Shown here: positions 7,706 through 15,882 of the stretch, one piece after another
Position numbering within the stretch: position 1 is the first letter of the stretch
How the letters are laid out: each line of letters starts with the position of its first letter
Origin: DASXAQ01 sp036406615
GTDB lineage: Bacteria > Actinomycetota > UBA4738
Reading direction: 5' to 3'
DNA: 35,501 nucleotides
Assembly (NCBI GenBank): GCA_036406615.1
Contig: DASXAQ010000045.1
Span: 1-35,501 of the forward strand
Notes under the pieces: generated by a model
Seen by the model: only the letters and a program-made list of their open reading frames with translations
The model's database searches: none
What the model was told of the DNA's origin: nothing
Program-made: the position numbers and the translations under genes

Positions 7706-8617
7706 GTGGCGGCGGGGGTAGCGGTCGAGGCCAGGCCCCAGCCGAGGGGCGCGCGCGTCTCCGCGGCGCTGTGGAAGCGCGCGTGGCTGCGCGCGTCCCT
7801 CGTGCTGACCCCGCCGCTGGCCTGGTTCCTGGTCATCTACATCGCGTCGCTCGTCGTCCTGCTGGTGACGGCGTTCTGGCAGATCAACCCGCTCACCACG
7901 CAGATCGTGCACACCTGGACGCTGGACAACTTCCGGCAGATCCTCACCAGCTCGACCTACCGGGGGATCATCCTGCGCACGGTGGGGATGGCCGCTGCCG
8001 TCACGGCGACCGACGTGATCGTGGCGATCCCGTTCGGCTACTTCATGGCGCGCGTGGCGACCCCGCGCATGCGCTCGGCGCTGTTCGTGCTGGTGCTGCT
8101 GCCGCTGTGGGCCAGCTACATCGCGCGCGTGTACGCATGGATCCTGATCCTGAACCACGACGGGGTGCTGAACTGGACCCTGCTGAAGGTCGGCCTGCCG
8201 CGGGCGAACATCGGCTACACGAACATTGCGATGTGGATCGTGTTCTGCTACGTGTGGCTCCCGTTCATGATCATTCCGGTCTACGCGGCCTTCGAGCGCG
8301 TTCCGCATTCGTTCGTCGAGGCGTCGCTGGACCTCGGGGCGAAGAGCTGGCGCACGACGCGTCGCGTGCTGCTGCCGTTGGCCTTGCCGGGCATCGTCGC
8401 GGGGTCGATCTTCACGTTCTCGCTCACGCTCGGCGACTACATCACGCCGATCCTGGTGGGCGGAGCGGGTTCGACGTTCATCGGCAACGTCATCTACGAC
8501 AACGTCGGCGTGGCGCAGAACCTGCCGTTCGCGGCGGCGATGGCGTTCGTCCCGATCGTGATCATGGCCGTGTACCTGCTGATCGCGCGCGCGATGGGCG
8601 CGTTCGAGGCGCTCTAG
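7706..8617 (+). CDS. potB: Polyamine-type ABC permease (PotB), copy 1
   Basis: 303-aa inner-membrane permease with six predicted spans (binding-protein-dependent transport fold). The coupling-helix EAA motif is EASLDLGAKSWRTTRRVLLP (about residues 205-224). It starts with GTG 7706, seven bases after the lipoprotein stop. 'FGYFMARV' and 'LPLWASYIARVYAW' are PotB-type segments. It pairs with the next permease. Confidence 0.9.
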   Translation: MAAGVAVEARPQPRGARVSAALWKRAWLRASLVLTPPLAWFLVIYIASLVVLLVTAFWQINPLTTQIVHTWTLDNFRQILTSSTYRGIILRTVGMAAAVTATDVIVAIPFGYFMARVATPRMRSALFVLVLLPLWASYIARVYAWILILNHDGVLNWTLLKVGLPRANIGYTNIAMWIVFCYVWLPFMIIPVYAAFERVPHSFVEASLDLGAKSWRTTRRVLLPLALPGIVAGSIFTFSLTLGDYITPILVGGAGSTFIGNVIYDNVGVAQNLPFAAAMAFVPIVIMAVYLLIARAMGAFEAL

Positions 8618-8627
8618 GGAGGCGGCG

Positions 8628-9467
8628 GTGGAGGGACGCGGGACGCGGATCGTGCTGGTGCTGTGGGTGATCGGCGTGCTGTTGTTCCTGTTCCTGCCGA
8701 TCGTCACGATCATCCTGTACGCGTTCAACCCGTCGAACGTTCAGTCCTGGCCGATCTCCGGCTTCACGACGAAGTGGTTCACCGTGGCGTTCCACGACCC
8801 GCAGGTGCGCAGCGCGTTCGTGCTGTCACTGAAGGCCGCGTCGCTCGCCACGGTCACCGCGATCATCCTGGGCTCGCTGGCGGCGTTCGGCGTGCACCGG
8901 TTCCGGTTCTTCGGGCGTGAAGCGGTGTCGTTCCTGCTGGTGCTGCCGCTGGCGCTGCCGGGCGTCATCACCGGCATCGCGCTGAACTCGTTCTTCAGCT
9001 TCAACACGATCAACTTCGGCCTGATGACGATCGTGATCGGCCACGCGACGTTCTGCATCGTGGTCGTCTACAACAACGCGATCGCCCGGCTGCGCCGAAC
9101 GTCCGGCTCGCTGGTGGAGGCGTCGCAGGACCTCGGCGCGGTGGGCTGGCAGACGTTCCGGTTCATCACGTTGCCGATGCTCTCGACGGCGCTGGTCTCC
9201 GGCGCCTTGCTCGCGTTCGCCCTCTCCTTCGACGAGGTGATCGTCACGTACTTCACGGCGGGGGCACAGAACACCTTGCCGCTGTGGATCTTCGGGGCGA
9301 TCCGCCTGGGGCAGCAGCTGCCGGAGGTGAACGCCGTCGTGGCGGTCGTGCTGGTGCTGACGGTGATCCCGGTGCTGCTCGCCGTGCGGCTGGCGCGCGA
9401 CACCGGGGCGGTGCGCCCGGGCGCGGCCGCCGGCGGCGCCGTGCAGGCCGAGCTGCCGGCGGAGTAG
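8628..9467 (+). CDS. potC: Polyamine-type ABC permease (PotC), copy 1
   Basis: 279-aa permease, six predicted spans, EAA motif EASQDLGAVGWQTFRFITLP. 'FDEVIVTYFTAGAQNTLPLWIFGAIRLGQQ' is the PotC/PotI-type C-terminal region (split here by residue context at about 200-229). GTG 8628 follows AGGGAGG; ten bases separate it from potB. Forms the transmembrane heterodimer with PotB and is energised by the ATPase at 5396. Confidence 0.9.
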   Translation: MEGRGTRIVLVLWVIGVLLFLFLPIVTIILYAFNPSNVQSWPISGFTTKWFTVAFHDPQVRSAFVLSLKAASLATVTAIILGSLAAFGVHRFRFFGREAVSFLLVLPLALPGVITGIALNSFFSFNTINFGLMTIVIGHATFCIVVVYNNAIARLRRTSGSLVEASQDLGAVGWQTFRFITLPMLSTALVSGALLAFALSFDEVIVTYFTAGAQNTLPLWIFGAIRLGQQLPEVNAVVAVVLVLTVIPVLLAVRLARDTGAVRPGAAAGGAVQAELPAE

Positions 9468-9470
9468 GCG

Positions 9471-9752
9471 ATGCTCGAGTTCACCGACTGGGCGAAGGAC
9501 ATCCTGGCCCGAGCCGATTCGGCCGCCCGCCGCTTCAACCCGGACGTGGTCATCCGCCTGGCGCGCCAGGGCGGCACGGTTCAGGCGGTGCTCGCGGAGG
9601 GACCGGCCGAGGGCGACACGTCGGTCGAACTGCCCACGATGAAGCTGTACGTCCAGGCCGGCCTCGAGGGCCTGGTCGACGTCGAGGAACCGCACGATCG
9701 CCTCGTCCTTCGGGCGGCCGGATCGACGCCGAACGTTCGCGGCGAGCACTGA
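9471..9752 (+). CDS. Small HesB/IscA-like protein without cysteines
   Basis: 93-aa protein starting three bases after the potC stop, with GGCGGAG overlapping the end of potC as ribosome site, so probably the last gene of the transport operon. The order LEFTDWAKDILARAD..., 'VIRLARQGGTVQAVLAEGPAEGD' and 'MKLYVQAGLEGLVDVEEPHDRLVL' resembles the HesB/IscA (A-type carrier) fold, in particular actinobacterial small variants, but none of the three cluster-binding cysteines is present; the protein has no cysteine at all. If the fold is right it cannot carry a cluster in the normal way. Assignment is from memory of the pattern and is tentative. Confidence 0.5.
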   Translation: MLEFTDWAKDILARADSAARRFNPDVVIRLARQGGTVQAVLAEGPAEGDTSVELPTMKLYVQAGLEGLVDVEEPHDRLVLRAAGSTPNVRGEH

Positions 9753-9776
9753 AGCGTTGCGCTTTGGTTGCGTGCC

Positions 9777-9805
9777 TTGACAAACCTCGGGGCCGTGCGT
9801 TGCAT
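9777..9805 (+). promoter_or_regulatory. Promoter of the small membrane protein gene
   Basis: -35 TTGACA (9777-9782, the full consensus), 17-base spacer, -10 TTGCAT (9800-9805). Expected start near 9812, directly before the GGAGGG (9813-9818) that serves the ATG at 9829. Confidence 0.5.
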
Positions 9806-9828
9806 GGAACGCGGAGGGCACTTCCCCG

Positions 9829-10158
9829 ATGGCTGCATGGATCGTGCTGGTGTTGGTCTCGGCGGTGTGCAGCCTCGTCCTGCTTCGCGCCACCGCCGCC
9901 CCGGCGTTCCTTGTGGATCCTTGGCACTGGCCGTTGCTGACAGGGCTGCGTGACCGCGTCGGGCACCGGCTCCCGCGAACGTCGCACCGGCTCGTGCGTC
10001 GCGCCGATCGTCCACGAGGACGCCGGCCACCCTGGGCGCGCGAGGCGCTGGCCATCGCGAAGCTCGTGACGTTCCTGCTGGTGACGCTGGCGCTGCTCGG
10101 GGGAGCCGTCGCCGGCGTCACGCTGCTGCTGGCATCGCGCTTTCACTCGGCCGGATAG
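9829..10158 (+). CDS. Small membrane protein, two spans, unknown function
   Basis: 109 aa. One hydrophobic span near the N-terminus (AWIVLVLVSAVCSLVLL), a cationic Arg/Pro-rich middle (about residues 40-70), and a second span near the C-terminus (LVTFLLVTLALLGGAVAGVTLLL split over about 78-102). The ATG has a ribosome site (GGAGGG, ten bases upstream) and a consensus-like promoter at 9777. I do not recognise a family. Genes on both strands end at the hairpin 10196-10231. Confidence 0.55.
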   Translation: MAAWIVLVLVSAVCSLVLLRATAAPAFLVDPWHWPLLTGLRDRVGHRLPRTSHRLVRRADRPRGRRPPWAREALAIAKLVTFLLVTLALLGGAVAGVTLLLASRFHSAG

Positions 10159-10195
10159 GCCGCTGCGCGCCGTCGCGCAGACCCGGCGAGGGGAC

Positions 10196-10231
10196 CGCGG
10201 CGGGGGTCCCTGGATGGAAGCCCCCGCCGCG
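10196..10231. terminator. Bidirectional hairpin terminator between convergent genes
   Basis: CGCGGCGGGGG (10196-10206) and CCCCCGCCGCG (10221-10231) form a perfect 11-base-pair stem with a 14-base loop, placed between the stops of the genes at 10158 (plus) and 10244 (minus). There is no T-run, as is common in high-GC actinobacteria. Confidence 0.7.
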
Positions 10232-10243
10232 ACCGTGGTTCGT

Positions 10244-10771
10244 CTACGACTGCCGCCAGAACTCCACGTCGAGGACCCAGTCGTCCACCCGGAACGACGT
10301 GGCTCCCGAGATGACGGCCCACTGGAGCGAGATGGTGTGCACGCCGGCGGCCGCGCCGCTCCACGTCCGCTCGACGGTGTGGCTCTCCCAGTCGTTGGTG
10401 GTGCCGGGGCTGTCGAACGCGAAGTCCGTGTTCGACTGCGGGACCATCTCCGTCCCGTCGATCAGCAGGCGCACCGAGCACCATCCCCCCGAGCCGTTGC
10501 ACAGGGACTCGCCGGTGAACTGCGCCGTGATCAGTCCCGACTGACCCGACGGGATCGTGATCGACGCCGTCGCCAGGGTGACGAACGTCGTCGATGTGGT
10601 CGTTGACGCGATGTCCTCGCGGACGGCGGTGATCCGCCGGGCCGCCATGTTGGCGGTGACCGTCGTTGACTGCGAGCTGTCGATGGCGGCGAGCGCCTGC
10701 TCCACCGCCACCGTTGCAATGATCGACACGACGGCGATCAGGGCCGTCGTGCGGATCGCGCGAATGCGCAT
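10244..10771 (-). CDS. Exported beta-rich protein of unknown function
   Basis: 175 aa. The start is ATG 10771 (MRIRAIRTTALIAVVS), after a G-rich ribosome site (GGGGGG). Residues about 1-31 form a signal sequence with an ALA-like cleavage site (VEQALAAIDSS). The mature part is Ser/Thr rich, mostly alternating beta pattern, with a cysteine pair (SLCNGSGGWCSVRLLIDG) probably forming a disulfide, and a Trp-rich C-terminus ending VDDWVLDVEFWRQS. It looks like a jelly-roll-type extracellular or surface protein. I do not recognise a named family. It stands alone, with its own leader. Confidence 0.65.
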   Translation of the reverse strand: MRIRAIRTTALIAVVSIIATVAVEQALAAIDSSQSTTVTANMAARRITAVREDIASTTTSTTFVTLATASITIPSGQSGLITAQFTGESLCNGSGGWCSVRLLIDGTEMVPQSNTDFAFDSPGTTNDWESHTVERTWSGAAAGVHTISLQWAVISGATSFRVDDWVLDVEFWRQS

Positions 10772-11031
10772 GGAACCCCCCTTCCCCCTTGAGTGATGGC
10801 CGGGCGATCGTGCGGGGGGGCAAGGAGGACCACGGACGCGAGGAGCCCCGAGCCCGGGGATCCCGGGCAGCGTCCGTACGCGGGAGCAGATGCGGCTGCC
10901 GGGCGATTGCAACCCGACCTGGGTATCAACCCGGGCGTCGCCGCGCCGTCACCGCCACGTCTCCCGCGCGTCCCGGCCGCGTCTCCGCGGCGTCACCGCC
11001 CACGAACGGGCAGCTGGTGCCCCCCGTGCGG

Positions 11032-12387
11032 CTACTTCGTGGCGTCGGCCTCCACGGTGGCCAGGGCCTTCTCCAGCACGTCCAGGCCCTCGGACAGCAG
11101 CTCGTCGGAGATCGTGAGCGGCGGAAGGAATCGGATGACGTTGTCGTACGTGCCAGCCTTCAGGATCAGCACGCCTTGCGTGTAGCACTCCTCGATGAGC
11201 CGGCTCGCGGCCGCCTTGGCCGGGACCTTCGTGGCGCGGTCCTCGACCAGTTCGATCGCGACCATCGCGCCACGGCCGCGCACGTCGCCGATCAACGGGA
11301 ACCGCCCGGCCATCTCGCGCAGCCGACCGAGCATCAGCTCGCCGATCGCGTTCGCGCGTTCGATCAACCCGTCACGTTCGATGGTGTCGAGCACCGCGAG
11401 ACCGGCCGCGCAGGCCAGCGGGTTGCCGCCGTACGTGCCGCCGAGGCCGCCGGCGTGGACCGCGTCCATGATCTCGGCGCGCCCCGTGACGGCGCCGAGG
11501 GGTAGCCCGCCCGCAAGCGACTTCGCCGTCGTCACCAGGTCGGGCACGACCCCTTCGTGTTCGATCCCGAACATCGCGCCGGTGCGGCCGAACCCGCTCT
11601 GGACCTCGTCGGCGACGAACACGATGCCGTTGGCGGCGGCATACTCGGCCAGGCGCGGGATGAAGCCCTCGGCCGGCACGATGAATCCGCCCTCGCCCTG
11701 GACGGGCTCGATCAGGATGCACGCGACGTTGCCGGCGCCGATCTGCTTGTCGATGTTGTTGATCACCGTGTCGGCGCAGCTCGGCCCGCACTCGTCGTAG
11801 GACGCGCCCGTCGGGCACCGGTACGGGTAGGCCATCGGCATGCGGTACACCTCGGGCGCGAACGGCCCGAAGCCCTGCTTGTACGGCATCGCCTTGGCCG
11901 TGAGCGTCATCGCCATCAGCGTGCGCCCGTGGAACGCGTGATCGAAGACGACGACCGCCTGGCGCTTCGTGGAGTACCGGCTGATCTTCACGGCGTTCTC
12001 GACGGCCTCGGCGCCGGAGTTGACGAAGATCGTCTGGCGCGCGACGTCGCCGGGAACGAGCGCGTTCAGCCGCTCGGCGAGCGCCACGTACGGCTCGCTC
12101 ATGGTCACGTGCATGCAGGTGTGGGTGAACTTCTCGACCTGATCGCGAACCGCGTCGACGACCGCGGGGGCCGCGTTGCCCACGTTGAGGACCGCCAGAC
12201 CCGCGCCGAGGTCGATCAGCTGGTTGCCGTCCACGTCGAGCACGATGGCGCCTGAGGCGGCCTCGACGAACACGGGAGCCGTCCACGCCACGGCCTTGGG
12301 TACCGCAGCGAGGCGTCGCTCGAGCAGCCGGCGCGAATTCGGGCCGGGGATCTGGGTGACGACGCGCCGTTCCTGGGCTATGTCCAT
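11032..12387 (-). CDS. gabT: 4-aminobutyrate aminotransferase (GabT)
   Basis: 451-aa class III PLP aminotransferase. Transfers the amino group of GABA to 2-oxoglutarate, giving succinate semialdehyde. Visible features: NSGAEAVENAVK (about 123-134), phosphate and ring contacts in HAFHGRT, ILIEPVQGEGG (225-234), ADEVQSGFGRTG with Asp260, and the PLP lysine Lys289 in TTAKSLAGGLPLGAV. The 'YRCP...CGPSC' insert near 190-204 is seen in actinobacterial GabT. The ATG at 12387 follows GGAGG with seven bases between. It is divergent from pucR, with a palindrome between them. Related substrates (beta-alanine, 5-aminovalerate) are possible. Confidence 0.92.
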   Translation of the reverse strand: MDIAQERRVVTQIPGPNSRRLLERRLAAVPKAVAWTAPVFVEAASGAIVLDVDGNQLIDLGAGLAVLNVGNAAPAVVDAVRDQVEKFTHTCMHVTMSEPYVALAERLNALVPGDVARQTIFVNSGAEAVENAVKISRYSTKRQAVVVFDHAFHGRTLMAMTLTAKAMPYKQGFGPFAPEVYRMPMAYPYRCPTGASYDECGPSCADTVINNIDKQIGAGNVACILIEPVQGEGGFIVPAEGFIPRLAEYAAANGIVFVADEVQSGFGRTGAMFGIEHEGVVPDLVTTAKSLAGGLPLGAVTGRAEIMDAVHAGGLGGTYGGNPLACAAGLAVLDTIERDGLIERANAIGELMLGRLREMAGRFPLIGDVRGRGAMVAIELVEDRATKVPAKAAASRLIEECYTQGVLILKAGTYDNVIRFLPPLTISDELLSEGLDVLEKALATVEADATK

Positions 12388-12436
12388 GCCGGGTCCTCCG
12401 TGGTGGGCCGCCGCGCTTCGGCCGCGCGGTCGCTCC

Positions 12437-12466
12437 AGTGTGCTCCCCTCGCCGGCGCCGCGTCAG
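12437..12466 (-). promoter_or_regulatory. Candidate gabT promoter
   Basis: Minus strand: -35 CTGACG (12466-12461), 18-base spacer, -10 CACACT (12442-12437). Expected start near 12430, 43 bases before the gabT ATG. Match is modest. Confidence 0.3.
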
Positions 12467-12497
12467 GGGTCGGCCGAGCGAATCGGCCTGCGGCGAT

Positions 12498-12504
12498 TTG
12501 TACG
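12498..12504 (+). promoter_or_regulatory. TTGTACG half-site upstream of gabT and pucR
   Basis: Single copy of TTGTACG, identical to the left arm of the palindrome at 12595-12611, in the same intergenic region and 32 bases upstream of the candidate gabT -35. May be a second, weaker site for the same regulator. Confidence 0.35.
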
Positions 12505-12594
12505 CTCCGGCCATCGTCCGCTCCGGCCGAGACGAGGCCCTTCGCACCTGCCCGCGCGTCCAACGCCACCCGGGCCGCCGCGGCGCGAGGCGAC

Positions 12595-12611
12595 TTGTAC
12601 GAACCGTACAA
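12595..12611. promoter_or_regulatory. Perfect 7-3-7 palindrome overlapping the pucR -10
   Basis: TTGTACG-AAC-CGTACAA is a perfect 17-base palindrome. Its right arm contains TACAAT (12607-12612), a good -10 whose expected start falls at 12619, exactly the pucR GTG. The position fits autorepression by PucR, or control by another dimeric regulator. The only other intergenic TTGTAC copies I found are at 12498, 18547 and 30782. Confidence 0.6.
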
Positions 12612-12618
12612 TGGCGGC

Positions 12619-14256
12619 GTGCCGCTCACCGTCGCCGACCTGCTGAAGACTCCGGGCTTGACCCTTCGGCCGGCCGCGGGTCGCGCCGGGCTGTCCAACG
12701 CGATCCGTTGGGTGCACGTGAGCGAGCTCGAGGACCCGACGCCGTGGCTGAAGGGTGGCGAGCTCCTGCTCACCACCGGCATGGGCGTCGGCGCGACGCC
12801 GGCGCGCCAGCGCGCGTACGTCCGCCGGCTGATCGAGGCGGGCCTGGCCGGGTTGGGGTTCGGCCTGGGGTTTTCGCACCAGAAGGTCCCCAAGGCGCTG
12901 GTGGATACCGCGGAACAAGCTTCGTTCCCCGTGTTCGAGGTGCCGTACGTCCTCCCGTTCATCGCGATCACCGAAGCCGTGTTCACCCGGCTCGTCGCCG
13001 AGCAGTACGACCTGCTGCAGCGCTCGTTGGAGGCCGAGCACACGCTGACGCGCGCGGTCCTGGACGGACGCGGCGTCTCCGGCATCGTGGCGGCGCTCAC
13101 GCGCGCGATCGACGGCTGGGCGATCCTGCTCGACCTGCACGGCGCCGTCATCGCGATCGAGCCCGACTCCGCCGGCGGCTTCGTGAAGCGGCTGTGGACC
13201 GAGCTGCAATCGTCTCGCCCCGAGGGCCCGCGCTTCAGCCTGTCGTTGGTGGACCGCGGCCAGAACATCGCGATCCAGCCGGTGTCCGCGCAGGGCCGGG
13301 TCGAGGCCTACCTGTCGGTGGGCAAGAAGGAAGCGCTGGGGCAGTTCGATCGCATCGTCGTGAGCCACGCGCTGTCGCTGCTGGCGCTGGAGCTGACGAA
13401 GGTTCGCGCGGTGTCGGAGACCGAACGGCGCCTGCGCGGCGACGTGCTCGAACAGATCCTGGCCGGCACGCTCGGGCCGGCCGAGGCGCGACGCACGCTC
13501 GACCGGCTGGGGTTCGCCCTGGACCGGCCCGTCATGGTCGTGGCGTTCGCGGGCGACGTGCCTCCAGAGGCGATGGCGCGCGCGTGCGAGGAGGCGCTGG
13601 CCCGCCAGTTCGAGGCGTTCCTGGCGCTCGGGCGCGAGGACCACGTCCTGGTCGTCGTGCAGCCCGAGGCCCCGGGGTTCCTCGCCGGACTGCGGGCGTC
13701 GGTGGCGGAGCGCACGACCGGCGCGGTGATGGCGGGCGCCGGCAGCCCCGTGCCGCACGAACAGCTGCTCCAGGGCGTGCGCGAGGCCCGGTACGCGCTG
13801 CAGGTGTGCCGGACCGAATCCCGGCCGCAGGCGGAGTTCGCGGACCTCGGCACGTATCAACTGCTGCTGTCGCTGCAGGACCCGGACGCGCTTCGGACGT
13901 TCGCCTCCAGCGTGCTGGCGCCGCTGGATGACTACGACGAGGCGCACGGCGGCCACCTGATCCCGTCGCTTCGGGCGTTCCTCGAGCGCAACGCGCGCTG
14001 GGAGGCGGCCGCGTCCGACCTCTATGTGCACCGGCACACGTTGCGGTACCGGATGCGGAAGGTGGAGGAGCTGACCGGGCGCGACCTGGCGTCGGCCCGG
14101 GATCGCATGGAGCTGTTCCTGGCGCTTCGCGCGCGCGACCTGCTGACGTCGGGGGACTGGCCGGAGGCGCCGGCGCCGGAACCGTTGGCCCGCACGTACA
14201 AGCAGGCGGGCCGCGTTGCGCCTTCCGAATCTCGACGCAGCGGGCGAAAAGGCTAG
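12619..14256 (+). CDS. PucR family transcriptional regulator
   Basis: 545-aa regulator. Residues about 1-120 are the PucR N-terminal domain (PLTVADLLKTPGLTLRPAAG..., 'VHVSELEDPTPWL'), the centre is a CdaR/GGDEF-like domain, and the C-terminus (about 450-500) is the HTH_30 domain with FLERNARWEAAASDLYVHR and HTLRYRMRKVEELTGRDL. The family activates purine, GABA, polyamine and related nitrogen catabolism genes. I chose GTG 12619 because the PucR domain begins there and because a -10 seven bases upstream suggests a leaderless transcript; the open frame continues upstream but without conserved sequence. Divergent from gabT and upstream of the aldehyde dehydrogenases, it is the likely local regulator. 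Confidence 0.9.
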   Translation: MPLTVADLLKTPGLTLRPAAGRAGLSNAIRWVHVSELEDPTPWLKGGELLLTTGMGVGATPARQRAYVRRLIEAGLAGLGFGLGFSHQKVPKALVDTAEQASFPVFEVPYVLPFIAITEAVFTRLVAEQYDLLQRSLEAEHTLTRAVLDGRGVSGIVAALTRAIDGWAILLDLHGAVIAIEPDSAGGFVKRLWTELQSSRPEGPRFSLSLVDRGQNIAIQPVSAQGRVEAYLSVGKKEALGQFDRIVVSHALSLLALELTKVRAVSETERRLRGDVLEQILAGTLGPAEARRTLDRLGFALDRPVMVVAFAGDVPPEAMARACEEALARQFEAFLALGREDHVLVVVQPEAPGFLAGLRASVAERTTGAVMAGAGSPVPHEQLLQGVREARYALQVCRTESRPQAEFADLGTYQLLLSLQDPDALRTFASSVLAPLDDYDEAHGGHLIPSLRAFLERNARWEAAASDLYVHRHTLRYRMRKVEELTGRDLASARDRMELFLALRARDLLTSGDWPEAPAPEPLARTYKQAGRVAPSESRRSGRKG

Positions 14257-14365
14257 CGTAGTAGGGTCCATCGACGCGGCCGGCCGCGGCCGGTGGTCCG
14301 TCTCGAATGTCGTCGACACCGGAGCCCTTCGACCGAGAGGTCGAGGACCTACGAGGAGGGAGCCA

Positions 14366-15808
14366 ATGGCCACGACGGTCAAGAAGGGGCAGATGTTCAT
14401 CGGCGGCGCGTGGGTGGACGCCTCCTCGGGGGAGACCGCGCCGGACATCAACCCGGCGACCGGAGAGGTCGTCGCGGAGATCGCGGTGGGGACCCGTGAG
14501 GATGCCGACCGGGCCGTGGCCGCTGCCCACAGGGCCTACGAAGAGGTGTGGTTCGACACGCCGGCGAAGGAGCGGTCGGCGATGCTGTTGAAGCTGGCCG
14601 ACGCGATCGACGCCGACGCCGAAGAGCTGGCGCGCCTCGAGTCGATCGACGTCGGCAAGCCCATCTCGGTCGCGGCCGCCGACATCCCCTTCATCTCGGA
14701 CAACCTGCGATTCTTCGCCGGCGCGGCCCGCCTGCCGGAGGGCAAGTCGGCGGCGGAGTACGAGCGAGGGTTCACCAGCATGATCCGCCGCGAGCCGCTC
14801 GGCGTGACGGCCGGCATCTGCCCGTGGAACTACCCGTTGATGATGGCCGCGTGGAAGATCGGCCCGGCGCTGGCGGCGGGCAACACGTCGATCATCAAGC
14901 CGGCGGAGCTGACGCCGCTGACGGCGATCCGGCTGGCGGAGCTGTCGGCCGACATCCTGCCATCCGGCGTGCTGAACATCGTCACCGGGCGAGGCTCGGT
15001 CGTCGGCGACCAGCTGGTCCGCCACCCGGTCGTTCGCCTCGTCTCGGTCACCGGTGACACGGCGACGGGCAAGATCATCGCCGCCGCAGCCGCAGACACG
15101 GTGAAGCGCGTGCACCTGGAGCTCGGCGGCAAGGCGCCGGTCGTGGTCTTCGACGACGCGGACGTCGGCAAGCTCGTCGAGACGCTGAAGTTCGCGGGCT
15201 ACACCAACACGGGCCAGGACTGCACGGCCTCGTGCCGCGTGCTGGCCTCGGGCGGGGTCTACGACAGCCTGCTGTCCGAGCTGGTGCCGGCCGTGAAGTC
15301 CATCCGGGTGGGCGACATCACCAGCATCGAGACCGAGATGGGCCCTCTGGTCTCGGACCGGCAGCGCGAGAGCGTGGCCGGGTTCGTCGACCGCGCGCGG
15401 AGCTCGGGCGGGGACGTGCTCACCGGCGGCAAGGCGATCGACGGCGCCGGCTACTTCTACGAGCCGACCGTCGTCGCCGGCGTCGATCAGTCGTCGGAGA
15501 TCGTGCAGCGTGAGGTCTTCGGCCCTGTCGTGTCCGTGCAGCGGTTCGCCGACGAGGACGAGGCCGTGTCGTGGGCCAACGACATCGACTACGGGCTCGC
15601 GTCCTCCGTGTGGACGAAGGACTCGTCGCGGGCGCTCCGGGTCGCACGGCGACTGCAGTTCGGGGCCGTGTGGATCAACACGCACTTCATGATCACGCCC
15701 GAGATGCCGCACGGCGGATACAAGCAGAGCGGGTACGGCAAGGACATGTCCATGTACTCGCTGGAGGACTACACGCAGATCAAGCACGTGATGGCGTCGC
15801 TGGACTAG
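14366..15808 (+). CDS. patD: Gamma-aminobutyraldehyde dehydrogenase
   Basis: 480-aa NAD(P)-dependent aldehyde dehydrogenase, cytosolic. Catalytic Cys286 lies in NTGQDCTASCR, a context typical of gamma-aminobutyraldehyde dehydrogenases such as E. coli PatD. General base Glu252 in HLELGGKAP, oxyanion Asn155 in CPWNYP and cofactor Lys178 in IIKPAE are all present. It oxidises 4-aminobutanal, from putrescine, to GABA, which the neighbouring GabT consumes. The ATG at 14366 follows GAGGAGGG by six bases. Upstream 110 bases hold no clear promoter. Betaine aldehyde or 3-aminopropanal are alternative substrates. Next gene: a second aldehyde dehydrogenase 75 bases downstream. Confidence 0.85.
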   Translation: MATTVKKGQMFIGGAWVDASSGETAPDINPATGEVVAEIAVGTREDADRAVAAAHRAYEEVWFDTPAKERSAMLLKLADAIDADAEELARLESIDVGKPISVAAADIPFISDNLRFFAGAARLPEGKSAAEYERGFTSMIRREPLGVTAGICPWNYPLMMAAWKIGPALAAGNTSIIKPAELTPLTAIRLAELSADILPSGVLNIVTGRGSVVGDQLVRHPVVRLVSVTGDTATGKIIAAAAADTVKRVHLELGGKAPVVVFDDADVGKLVETLKFAGYTNTGQDCTASCRVLASGGVYDSLLSELVPAVKSIRVGDITSIETEMGPLVSDRQRESVAGFVDRARSSGGDVLTGGKAIDGAGYFYEPTVVAGVDQSSEIVQREVFGPVVSVQRFADEDEAVSWANDIDYGLASSVWTKDSSRALRVARRLQFGAVWINTHFMITPEMPHGGYKQSGYGKDMSMYSLEDYTQIKHVMASLD

Positions 15809-15882
15809 CGGGGCCGAAGGGGCAGGGCCAACGACGCGCCGCCCGCAGCGAGCGGCGCCGAGCGGACGGTGGTGATGACGCG

